Position numbers and translations under genes: made by a program
In this document: one piece after another, positions 43,086 to 51,100 of the stretch
Layout: each line of letters starts with the position of its first letter
How positions within the stretch are numbered: the stretch's first letter is position 1
Origin: Fidelibacterota bacterium
GTDB taxonomy: Bacteria > Pseudomonadota > Alphaproteobacteria > Rhodospirillales > Rhodospirillaceae
Direction of reading: 5' to 3'
Length of the DNA: 64,000 bases
NCBI GenBank assembly: GCA_947476065.1
Contig: CANJPG010000004.1
Span: forward strand, 20,671-84,670
Notes under the pieces: generated by a model
The model's input: the letters and a program-made list of their open reading frames with translations, nothing else
The model's database searches: none
What the model was told of the DNA's origin: nothing

Positions 43086-44419
43086 CCTTCGGCCTTCGCC
43101 ACGGCGGTCTCGAGGGATTGCAGTGCGCCCAGGAATTTCTTGGGCTCGAAAGCTTCGTCCTTTTCCACGGCGTCGTAACACTTGTCGAGCACCGCCAGCA
43201 GCCCCTTGTGCTGCGCCGGCGACAACATGCGCTCGTCCTTCATGGCGTCGATGATCGCCGCCAGCGCCATGGTCGCCTGTTCGGCGGCGGCATAGTCCAC
43301 GTACTCGCCGCGCAGGCCGTGGCTGATGACCCCGGCCAGCAGGGCCTTCATGTCGGCGGCCTTGAACTCCGTAGCGGCAATGCGATTGGTCAGCGTCGCC
43401 GTAAGGGTCTTCAGCTGCTGCGCCGCGGCTAGGGTGGCGTCGTGGCCTTTCAACGATGCCTGGTGCAGGGCTTTGACGCGCGCCTTGTAGTCGGCGGCAA
43501 GAGCAGCATCCATGTGGTCCAGCAGCACGCCCATCATGATGAGGTTGGCGTCCGACAGGCGCGGGATGCCGGGACCGATGCCGGCGCTGTCGCGCGCTTC
43601 CCAGCGCACGTTGGACATGGGGTGGTGGCAGGCGTGGCAGTCGTAGAACACCAGCTCAGGGAAAATGCCGTCCTGATTACGCTTGGGATCGGTCAGGGCA
43701 TCGAGCAGGTAATCGATGGCCACGATCTCGCCCACGGCCCAGACCTTGACGTGGTCGGCGTTGACCTTGCGGTGTTTGTAGTCGTCGTCGACAACGTAGT
43801 GGGCCGGCTGCACGGCAGTGAACGTATCGAGCCCAAAGGACATGCGCGGGTGTCCTGCGCCCATAATGCGGTGCGTAATAAAGCGGTCTTTGTCGCCGAA
43901 ATGGCAGGACAGGCAGAGCTTGGCGCGGGCCACGGGCTGCTCGGTGGGGAAAAGCCCGGCTTTGACGTTCGCCGCATGATCCGACTTGCCGGAAACATGA
44001 AGGCCCAGCCAGTCGACTGCGCCGCCGTGGCAGGATTCACAGCCGACACCGTCGGAGATCTCAAAACCTTTGGCGCGGCGGTCGGGGGCGACGTTGTCGG
44101 CGTGACAGTCCAAGCAAATCTTGGCCTCAAAGGCATTGGGCAAACCGAGATTCTTGGCGATGCGTTTCGAACGCTCTGACAGCAGAGTCTTGTAAGCCTT
44201 GGCGTGCGCGTCCTTGTCCTGCCAGACAATGAATTCGTTCTGCTTGACGGTCGACCCCTTCCACGGTTCCAGCGCGCCGTGACAGCTGGAGCCGCCGCAG
44301 GACGATACGCCGAGGTGGATGGCCGGGGCGGTAAAGGGAATTTCGGACTCTGCGGCGGACGCCGATACACCAAAAGCAATGGTCAGGATGGCTGCGAAAA
44401 GATGGAAGATGCGGCGCAT
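43082..44419 (-). CDS. Multiheme cytochrome c, c554-like
   Basis: An exported protein of 445 residues with signal peptide MRRIFHLFAAILTIAFGVSASA. Heme motifs: CLDCH, CESCH, CLSCH and CHACH, plus a wider CGGSSCH (C-x4-CH) near residue 41, giving probably five hemes. The arrangement (HLGVSSCGGSSCHG, then a CLDCH, GVGCESCHGGAVDWLGLH, and a FYDCHACHHPM) resembles cytochrome c554/multiheme oxidoreductase-type proteins. The C-terminal third is helical and heme-free. It is middle gene of a minus-strand set (exported protein, cytochrome, MHS transporter) that converges on the decaheme operon. Confidence 0.88.
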   Translation of the reverse strand: MRRIFHLFAAILTIAFGVSASAAESEIPFTAPAIHLGVSSCGGSSCHGALEPWKGSTVKQNEFIVWQDKDAHAKAYKTLLSERSKRIAKNLGLPNAFEAKICLDCHADNVAPDRRAKGFEISDGVGCESCHGGAVDWLGLHVSGKSDHAANVKAGLFPTEQPVARAKLCLSCHFGDKDRFITHRIMGAGHPRMSFGLDTFTAVQPAHYVVDDDYKHRKVNADHVKVWAVGEIVAIDYLLDALTDPKRNQDGIFPELVFYDCHACHHPMSNVRWEARDSAGIGPGIPRLSDANLIMMGVLLDHMDAALAADYKARVKALHQASLKGHDATLAAAQQLKTLTATLTNRIAATEFKAADMKALLAGVISHGLRGEYVDYAAAEQATMALAAIIDAMKDERMLSPAQHKGLLAVLDKCYDAVEKDEAFEPKKFLGALQSLETAVAKAEG

Positions 44420-44429
44420 GCGGGAGAGC

Positions 44430-44903
44430 CTATCGCGGTGGCGGGAACGTCAGCGCCGCCAGCGTCAGGCTCAGCGGCTGATCGAGAATGGTAAGCGCGG
44501 ACGCGGAGCGGCTGGCGGGGTCTGCCGCCCGGGCCATCGTATAGATCAGACGCCCGAGTACACGGTCGGGGTCGGCGCCCGCGATGAACCCCTCGGCCGG
44601 CAGCAGGACAACATACGCCTCGGGCGTGCGCTGGGCCGTGATCGGGCCCTCGGCCGGAAAACCGAGACGCGCGGCAATCAGCACGGCTTCATTTACCGCC
44701 GCAGTCCAGGCCGGCGAACTGCTGGCGAGCCGCGCCAGCGTGAAGGTCAGGTTTTCGCCCAGGACGTTGAGGGCGCGGTCCGAAACGGCACCATGAGAGC
44801 GTAACGGCAAGCCCTCGGCCATGCCTGCGCCGGGCGACAGAATCGCCAACGCAACCGCGCCTATGGGCGCCCATTTCAAGTAACTGCGCGAATTCTTCGC
44901 CAT
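44430..44903 (-). CDS. Exported hypothetical protein of the c554 operon
   Basis: A protein of 157 residues from ATG 44903, supported by GGGGGA 6 bp upstream on the minus strand; the open frame to 44981 is longer but has no such site. N-terminal signal or anchor (WAPIGAVALAILSPGAGMAEG). The mature part (LPLRSHGAVSDRALNVLGENLTFTLARLASSSPAWTAAVNEAVLIAARLG) is helical with no Cys. No family recognised. Its stop is 10 bp before the cytochrome start, so it is the first gene of that operon and likely a periplasmic accessory. Confidence 0.7.
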   Translation of the reverse strand: MAKNSRSYLKWAPIGAVALAILSPGAGMAEGLPLRSHGAVSDRALNVLGENLTFTLARLASSSPAWTAAVNEAVLIAARLGFPAEGPITAQRTPEAYVVLLPAEGFIAGADPDRVLGRLIYTMARAADPASRSASALTILDQPLSLTLAALTFPPPR

Positions 44904-45048
44904 GACGTCCCCCGCAGGCGCGCTATGCCCCCCCGCGAATCCCCTTGGCGCACAGGATAAGGGATTGGCGCCACCTTTCAAAGGCGTCGAAGTGCGTTAT
45001 TGTGTGTCGCGCGTCCGATTTCAGGAGCTGATTTAGGCGCCGGCCGGG

Positions 45049-45519
45049 TTAGTCAGGCAGCGGCACACCGCTGTAATCCTCAGGCGCCTTCAGAGGCGCT
45101 GTCCGGTTGAAAGCCCTGTGTATCGCCTTGACCAGCGCATTCTTGCTGACCGGCTTGACGATGTAACCGCTGACGTCCAGGCCGACCGCCGCCTTGACCA
45201 CCGCCTCCTGGCCGTGCGCGGTGATCATGATAAAGCGCACGTCACGGGACACATGCGCATAATGCCCCGCTCTGATCTCGCGCAGAAGCTCGATGCCGGT
45301 CATGTTCGGCATGGAGTGGTCGCAGATGATGCAGTCGACCTTCTTGCGGTTATCGGCGAGCACATTGAGGGCCGCCAGACAGCTCGTCGATTTGATCACG
45401 CTACCGACACCCGCCATACGCAGCATGGCATCGACCAATTCCAATATGGCCCGGTCGTCGTCAATGACCAGGCAACGCAATGTTTCAAAAGGTGTCAGGA
45501 TGAGAGGTTCGTCGTTCAT
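45049..45519 (-). CDS. Stand-alone receiver domain response regulator
   Basis: A CheY-like protein of 156 residues. LRCLVIDDDRAILELVDAML holds the acidic pocket, CIICDHSMPNMTGIELL the phospho-acceptor Asp (about residue 67), FIMITAHG the switch Thr and YIVKPVSKNALV the conserved Lys. No output domain beyond a short tail. It is divergent from the diguanylate cyclase gene, whose start is 160 bp away, and could take phosphate from the hybrid kinase at 46592-50305 through its HPt domain. Confidence 0.93.
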   Translation of the reverse strand: MNDEPLILTPFETLRCLVIDDDRAILELVDAMLRMAGVGSVIKSTSCLAALNVLADNRKKVDCIICDHSMPNMTGIELLREIRAGHYAHVSRDVRFIMITAHGQEAVVKAAVGLDVSGYIVKPVSKNALVKAIHRAFNRTAPLKAPEDYSGVPLPD

Positions 45520-45680
45520 CAGGGACCCTTGCTAGAAAGAACGTCTTGCTGCGCTACGCCTTGCCAAGGTGCATGCCCCCATGGAAAAATTCCATGCCGC
45601 TGCGTTGAGTCTCGGGCAATGTGCTGCGCGGGCTCGGATTCTGCACAAAACCTTGCGCCGGTCCAGGAGTGTTACCGCCA

Positions 45681-46595
45681 ATGACCAGAGAGAAAAGAGC
45701 TTCTGTTCTCACGGTAGAGGATGATGACGCAATCCGTGCACTGATAGGCGGCGTCTTAAGCACCGAATGTGACATGCGCTCTGCGCGCGACGGTGCGACG
45801 GCCTTACGTGTGGCGGCCGAAACCCTGCCGGATCTGATTCTTCTTGATGTCGGACTGCCCGACACCGATGGCTTTGATGTCTGCCGGCGGCTGAAGGCAA
45901 ACCCGTTGCTGGCGGAAATTCCGGTCATTTTTCTGACCAGCCGCACATCTTCAACCGATGAAGTGGATGGGTTGGATGCCGGCGGTATCGATTACATCAC
46001 CAAACCGATCAACCCCGCAATTTTGCGCGCACGTGTGCGCAACCAATTCGAGCTCAAACGCAGCCGTGATGCCCTGGCCCGAATGGCGCGTCTAGATGGC
46101 CTTACCGGTATTTCCAACCGGCGCACCTTCGACGATCTGCTGCTACGCGAGTGGCGCCGCCAAGCCCGCACTGGTCAGCCGATTGCAGTTATCATGATGG
46201 ATGTCGATCATTTCAAGCAGTTCAACGATACCTATGGCCACGGCGCGGGTGATGACTGCCTGAAGCAGATAACACGCGCCGCCGAGGGCGCGTTGCAGCG
46301 GCCCGCGGACATTATCGCGCGCTACGGCGGCGAAGAATTCGTGGCCTTGCTGCCTGATACAGGTCTTGACGGGGCGATGGCGGTGGCCGAAGGCATTCGT
46401 GCCGCCATTGTAACCCTCGCGATCCCCCATGCGCGCTCCAGCGCGGCCTCCCATGTAACCATCAGCCTTGGCGTGGCCTGCGCCGTGCCCACGGCAGAAA
46501 GCGACCCTGCAGCTCTGGTAAAGACGGCCGATGGGCAGCTGTATGCTGCCAAATCAGAGGGCCGCAACCGCGCTAAAGGCATCGAGCAGGCCTAG
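45681..46595 (+). CDS. Response regulator with GGDEF domain (PleD-like diguanylate cyclase)
   Basis: A protein of 304 residues from ATG 45681 (AGGAG upstream); the frame extends to 45621 but adds a leader without homology. Receiver domain: TVEDDDAIRALI, phospho-Asp in LILLDVGLPDTDGFDV, LTSR and Lys in YITKPIN. GGDEF domain: LTGISNRRTFDDLL, MMDVDHFKQFNDTYGH and the active YGGEEF motif. RPAD lies five residues before GGEEF, i.e. a complete inhibitory I-site. It should make c-di-GMP when phosphorylated and feel product feedback. Its stop overlaps that of the convergent hybrid kinase by 4 bp (CTAG), and the two are likely a functional pair. Confidence 0.94.
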   Translation: MTREKRASVLTVEDDDAIRALIGGVLSTECDMRSARDGATALRVAAETLPDLILLDVGLPDTDGFDVCRRLKANPLLAEIPVIFLTSRTSSTDEVDGLDAGGIDYITKPINPAILRARVRNQFELKRSRDALARMARLDGLTGISNRRTFDDLLLREWRRQARTGQPIAVIMMDVDHFKQFNDTYGHGAGDDCLKQITRAAEGALQRPADIIARYGGEEFVALLPDTGLDGAMAVAEGIRAAIVTLAIPHARSSAASHVTISLGVACAVPTAESDPAALVKTADGQLYAAKSEGRNRAKGIEQA

Positions 46596-49500
46596 CCGGC
46601 CTTTTGAGCGACGTGGGCCGCGACCCTCGCCCGGCGTGCAGCGAGTGCAGTTTCCGTAGCGGCAACAATGTCGTTGAGGACCGGCAGCAGCGGGCTGACA
46701 GCAGCGACGTTGCCCGCGTCCATTTCGACAAACTTGCCCAGCACGCTCGCGCGCACGGCGCCGAACTGGGCACACAGGCCCTTTAACGCATGGGCAATGC
46801 GTTTGGCCTGCTTCAGGTCGCCGGCGGCCACGGCGATTCCAAGTTCTTCCTGGTACTTCGCCATATTTTCGCTGAAGGTATTGAGCATAGGCGCCAGAAT
46901 ATCTTCGCTCAAAGCATCGGCTAGCGCCGTCAGAGCCGCTTCATCCAGAACCGGCGCTTTATCCAGAAGCGCTAGCATCCCCCCGGTCCGCGGGGCAGCG
47001 GCTTCAAGCTTTGCAGCACTCTTGCGAGCCTTCTCAGGGTCCGCCGCCGGCCTGGCCGCCAACTGACGTTCGATCTCCTCGGCCAACTCCGCCCAATCCA
47101 CGGGCTTGCCGACTATCGCATTGACGCCCGCTGCCAAGTAGGTGCTGCGGTGGCTGGCGATGACATCCGCGGTCAGGGCAATAATCGGAATGCGCGCTTT
47201 GTGGGATGTGAATTTGCGGATTTCCCGTGTCGCGTCGGCCCCATCCATGACCGGCATCTGCATATCCATCAGCACCACGTCGTAGGTCTTGCCGCGCACG
47301 GCTTCGACGGCCTCCACGCCATTGGTCACAGCATCGACGGTATGGCCCATGCGTGTCAGCATCGTGACAATCAGATAACGCGAGGTCTCATTGTCCTCCG
47401 CCAGGAGAATGGTGCGCGACGTCGCAGCGACCGCCTCGTCCTTGTGTTCAACGGAGATGCGATGCAGGGCCCCGTCAGAGATGACCTCCGGTATAGTCCT
47501 GTCGGGCAGCACTTGCACATTGAAGCTAAACGTCGATCCCTCGCCCAGGATACTGGCCATCCTGATTTCGCCGCCCATGCCTTCCACCAGGCGTTTGGAG
47601 ATCGCCAAGCCCAAGCCGGTGCCGCCGTATTTGCGCGAGGTCGAGATATCGGCCTGCACAAAAGGCTTGAACAACTTGGATTCGTCTTCCTCCGATACGC
47701 CAATCCCAGTATCCGTGACCTTGAACTGCAGCCGGATGGCATCGCCCGAAGCCGGCGTCTGCTCGAAGGAAATAGTCACACGCCCGCGTTCGGTAAACTT
47801 GATGGCATTGCCGACAAGATTGGACAAAACCTGGCGTAGGCGCTTGGGGTCGCCTTTGACCACGTTCCAGTATGACGGCGGAAGCTGAGAATCAAGCGTG
47901 ACACCTTTATTGGAGGCAATGGGCGCGAACAGATAGACCACATCGCTGAGGACTTCAGAGAGATTGAACGCCGTGGATTCGAACTCCAATTGACCGGCCT
48001 CGATCTTGGAAAAGTCTAGGATGTCGTTGAGCAGATCGAGCAGCGCGCGCGCCGAGCGTTTCAGAAGCCTGGTCAACTCCTCCTGCTCGGCGTTCAGCTT
48101 GCTCATGAGCAGGAGGTCCGACATTCCCAGGACCCCGGTCATAGGCGTGCGCAGTTCATGACTCATCATTGCGAGGAAATGTGACTTGGCGGCATTGGCC
48201 TGCTCGGCGCGCTCGCGTTCCATCTCGAGGTTCTGGGCGAGGATGGTCAATTCGTCGGCCTGGTCCTTGAGGCGGTCGCGGGCGGCGCTCAACTCGGCCT
48301 CGCGTTCCACGCGCTCGTTGACGTTGCGCACCGCGGACACGACGTTGTACCCGTTCTGCCCCGCCAGCGGCGGCACCAGCGAACTCGTGGACTCCATCCA
48401 CAGCGGTCGGCCTTCCTTGGTGCGCATCCGCCATACGTAAGCGCCGACATGGGGTTCTTTCGCCAGCCGAATCTGAACCTCCGGCGACGGTATGTCCTCG
48501 GGCATCAGCAGGGCGTAGATCGGCTGGCCGATAAGTTCCTCCGGTTTGTATCCGGCGATGCGCTCGATGGACGGCGATACATAGCGCAGCACCTGATCCT
48601 GATCGAAGAGCGTGATCACGTCGGAGACGTTGTCGGCCAGGAGGCGGAAGCGCTCTTCACTGGCGCGCAGCTTCACCTGGATAGTCTCTTGTTCGGTGAC
48701 GTCCAGAATGGCCATCTGACGTGCCGGCGCGCCTTCCCACTGGATGAGCCGTTCGATGATCTCGATCCAGCGGGTGCGCCCGGCACGGTCGATGATCTTG
48801 GCGCGCCGGATTTTCCCGTCGAGTTCGCCGCGCAAGGCCCGCTGCCATGCAACCTGAACTTCGTCCAGGCGCTCGGCCGGAAGGTGGTCGCCCAAATTCT
48901 CAAGCGCCAGGATTTCCTCGGCGTGATCGTAGCCGAAAATGCGTGCCAGGGCCTGGTTGCAGAACATCGGCTTGCGTTCACATAGGATCAGTGAGCCTTG
49001 CAGCGAGCCCTCGATGAGGTTGCGGAATTTCCGTTCGCTGTCGGCAAGCTGCCGTTGAGCCTGCACCACAGTGGAGACGTCGCGTAAAATGCCGATGGTG
49101 CGCGTTCGCCCGCCGTCCAGCTTCATGTTAATCTCCCGGATATGCAGCCAGAGGTAGTGGCCGGCAGAATGCTTGATGCGGACCTGCGTATCGAGCGGTG
49201 TGCCGTGCGCCCGCAGCTCTTCCCGGTTCGCCAGGAATTCCGGCAGATCATCGGGGTGGATCAGCTGCGCAAACGCATCGGCGGTGATGCCGGTCGGTAA
49301 TGGCGGCAAGCCCAGGATCTCCATCGCGCGCGGCGACCAATACGCTTCTTCGCCGGGCCTGAGAATATCCATATGGCCTGCCTGCGAGGCCTGCATCGCG
49401 AGCGATAGGGATTCGCGGCTGCTGCGCAGTTCTTCCTCGGCCTTGTGGCGCTCGGTGACGTCGACGACGGTACCGATGGCGCGCACCGGGCGGTCGCCGT

Positions 49501-50005
49501 CGTAGGTGACGACGCGCCCGCGGCTGTGCACCCAGATATAGTGCCCGGCACTGTGCCGCATGCGGTACTCAACGGCGTAAGGCGTGCCGGTCCTGATATT
49601 CTCGCGAAAGGCGTCCTGAACTTTCACCAGGTCCTCGGGATGGCAAAGCTGGTGATGCAGCGCCATGGTCGGATTGAAGGTCAGCGGATCAAGACCCAGG
49701 ATCTCGGCGAACCGCGGCCCGGCAAACAGGCGGTCTGTGCCGATGTCCCAATCCCAGATGGCGGCCCCCATTGCCGAGACCGCGAGTTGCAATTGCTCCT
49801 CGCGCTCGGCGATCGCGCGCTCGGCGGATTTGCGTGCCGTGATGTCGGCCACGAGGCCGAAAAGACCGGTGACCTTGCCACCTTTGCTGATCCGAAACCG
49901 TATGGCGACCAGCACATCCTTGATGGTGCCATCGGGCATACGAATACGGGATTCGATTTCGCCGCCCTTGCGGTGGGTGGTCTCGGGCTCGGTGAGAGCG
50001 CGCAC
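46592..50005 (-). CDS. Hybrid histidine kinase, PAS-HisKA-HATPase-REC-HPt (main part, N-terminus interrupted)
   Basis: This frame of 1137 codons begins inside a PAS domain at a GTG that is probably not a true start; the same frame continues upstream through TAG 50063-50065 into the membrane segment. Visible order: the rest of PAS1, four further PAS domains (each closing with a DVTERHKAEEEL-type segment), a coiled coil, HisKA with FLAMMSHELRTPMTGVLG, ATPase with LSNLVGNAIKF and DTGIGVSEED, a receiver (ILLAEDNETSRYL, VLMDMQMPVMDG) and an HPt with AHALKGLCAQFGA. The full protein would be about 1237 residues. Phosphorelay to the nearby receiver (45049) or the GGDEF regulator (45681) is likely. 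Confidence 0.9.
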   Translation of the reverse strand: MRALTEPETTHRKGGEIESRIRMPDGTIKDVLVAIRFRISKGGKVTGLFGLVADITARKSAERAIAEREEQLQLAVSAMGAAIWDWDIGTDRLFAGPRFAEILGLDPLTFNPTMALHHQLCHPEDLVKVQDAFRENIRTGTPYAVEYRMRHSAGHYIWVHSRGRVVTYDGDRPVRAIGTVVDVTERHKAEEELRSSRESLSLAMQASQAGHMDILRPGEEAYWSPRAMEILGLPPLPTGITADAFAQLIHPDDLPEFLANREELRAHGTPLDTQVRIKHSAGHYLWLHIREINMKLDGGRTRTIGILRDVSTVVQAQRQLADSERKFRNLIEGSLQGSLILCERKPMFCNQALARIFGYDHAEEILALENLGDHLPAERLDEVQVAWQRALRGELDGKIRRAKIIDRAGRTRWIEIIERLIQWEGAPARQMAILDVTEQETIQVKLRASEERFRLLADNVSDVITLFDQDQVLRYVSPSIERIAGYKPEELIGQPIYALLMPEDIPSPEVQIRLAKEPHVGAYVWRMRTKEGRPLWMESTSSLVPPLAGQNGYNVVSAVRNVNERVEREAELSAARDRLKDQADELTILAQNLEMERERAEQANAAKSHFLAMMSHELRTPMTGVLGMSDLLLMSKLNAEQEELTRLLKRSARALLDLLNDILDFSKIEAGQLEFESTAFNLSEVLSDVVYLFAPIASNKGVTLDSQLPPSYWNVVKGDPKRLRQVLSNLVGNAIKFTERGRVTISFEQTPASGDAIRLQFKVTDTGIGVSEEDESKLFKPFVQADISTSRKYGGTGLGLAISKRLVEGMGGEIRMASILGEGSTFSFNVQVLPDRTIPEVISDGALHRISVEHKDEAVAATSRTILLAEDNETSRYLIVTMLTRMGHTVDAVTNGVEAVEAVRGKTYDVVLMDMQMPVMDGADATREIRKFTSHKARIPIIALTADVIASHRSTYLAAGVNAIVGKPVDWAELAEEIERQLAARPAADPEKARKSAAKLEAAAPRTGGMLALLDKAPVLDEAALTALADALSEDILAPMLNTFSENMAKYQEELGIAVAAGDLKQAKRIAHALKGLCAQFGAVRASVLGKFVEMDAGNVAAVSPLLPVLNDIVAATETALAARRARVAAHVAQKAG

Positions 50006-50062
50006 GGCCGGCAGGTCCTGCGGCAGGAATAGGGCGCCGACATTCTCAACAGTTGGCGAAAA

Positions 50063-50305
50063 CTATTTGGGGTCTTGTCCGAAAATCTCGTACATCCCCG
50101 CCGACCAGGTCGGCGTGGACGGATTGAAACCGCGCTTCCAATAGCCGATGCGCGCGACGGTTTCGGCCAAAGACATGTCGGCGGTGAGCGCCTGCATCTC
50201 GCGGATCATGCGTTGGCGCTTGAGGATGAGAATGAGCAGACCAATGCCGACGAGAACGACCAAAATAAGGCCGCCGTCCAGAACCTTGTCTAAGGTGTCG
50301 GTCAT
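50063..50305 (-). pseudogene. N-terminal fragment of the hybrid kinase: TM plus half a PAS domain, ended by in-frame TAG
   Basis: 80 codons from ATG 50305: one membrane helix (GGLILVVLVGIGLLILIL), a short linker and the first half of a PAS domain (LAETVARIGYWKRGF, MYEIFGQDPK), stopped by TAG at 50063-50065. The next 19 codons in the same frame (FSPTVENVGALFLPQDLPA) are open and complete the PAS fold into the frame 46592-50005. A half PAS domain is not a stable product, so this is either a nonsense mutation, an assembly error or amber read-through. If real and not read through, the kinase loses its membrane anchor. Confidence 0.75.
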
Positions 50306-50434
50306 GACAGAGATATCCGGATACGGGACGGCGCTGTCATGGTTTCCTTGGGGCCGAAAAGCGGGCCGAGGGCTTAGTTTGGCGGTAACCTAAAGCTGAT
50401 ATTCCAATTGCTTATCCTATCTCACGCCGGCGCG

Positions 50435-51097
50435 TCAGGTGAAGGGGCCGCGAGGTCGTAGAGCGGCAGGAAGTTGGGGCCGTTTAAGCCATCCGCGCGC
50501 CGTGACCAGGTCGGCGACGGCCTTTCCCAGGGCCGCAAACGACAAGCCCTGCTGTTTCCAGGCTCGCCGCGCCGCCGCAACTTCGTCGACATGCTCGGCC
50601 CATTCGGGTCCGAAGACAAAATTTTCCAGATATTCACGGATGTGGCGCGACAATCCTGCCGCCGTTCCATCGGTAGCCACCGTGACCTGCAGATGGCCAC
50701 GCCGCACACGCGCCGGCAGGTGGAAGTCGCACAGCGGGATGCGGTCCTGAACGTGCACCAGCGCCCCGGCCGCAACGCCGTAGCTGCGCAGCGTCGCAGC
50801 TTCATCGTCATCGATGTCGGCGATGAATACTAGCTTGGGGCGGATCGTGGCGAAATCGGCTTGCGTCGGCCAGCGCTGCTGAAGCCGGCTGCCGGCCGCA
50901 GCTATCAGCTCAGGAGCCGGCGACGGTGCGAAGACCTGCACGTTCTTAGCGCCGTGTTCGTCGAGGGCCGCGAGCCGCACCAAAACGCTTGCGCCGCCGA
51001 TGGCGAAGACCGACATCTGCGACACGTCGAGCATGAGAGGAAACATGAGCGTAGCATCCGCCGGCTGCTGGTCGGATGCGCCATGCTCCTGGGTCAT
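50435..51097 (-). CDS. Siroheme synthase N-terminal-like protein (precorrin-2 dehydrogenase / sirohydrochlorin ferrochelatase)
   Basis: A protein of 220 residues like the CysG N-terminal/Met8/SirC family. MFPLMLDVSQMSVFAIGGASVLVRLAALDEHGAKNVQVFAP is the NAD-binding Rossmann start, PKLVFIADIDDDEAATL and VHVQDRIPLCDFHLPARVRRGHLQVTVATDGTAAGLSRHIREYLE match the family's active-site and dimer region (here the usual GKSP is replaced by GTAAG). It would oxidise precorrin-2 to sirohydrochlorin and possibly insert iron. The N-terminal 17 residues may not be real, since a Met at MFPLM is available. It lies 3 bp after hemB and closes the minus-strand sulfur/siroheme operon. Confidence 0.82.
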   Translation of the reverse strand: MTQEHGASDQQPADATLMFPLMLDVSQMSVFAIGGASVLVRLAALDEHGAKNVQVFAPSPAPELIAAAGSRLQQRWPTQADFATIRPKLVFIADIDDDEAATLRSYGVAAGALVHVQDRIPLCDFHLPARVRRGHLQVTVATDGTAAGLSRHIREYLENFVFGPEWAEHVDEVAAARRAWKQQGLSFAALGKAVADLVTARGWLKRPQLPAALRPRGPFT

Positions 51098-51100
51098 AGG

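Noticed and set aside
41835..43178. A 447-codon open frame on the plus strand opposite the MHS transporter
   Set aside because: Composition is His/Gln/Arg-rich with no domain; it mirrors the transporter coding in high-GC DNA. The transporter on the minus strand has all its family motifs.
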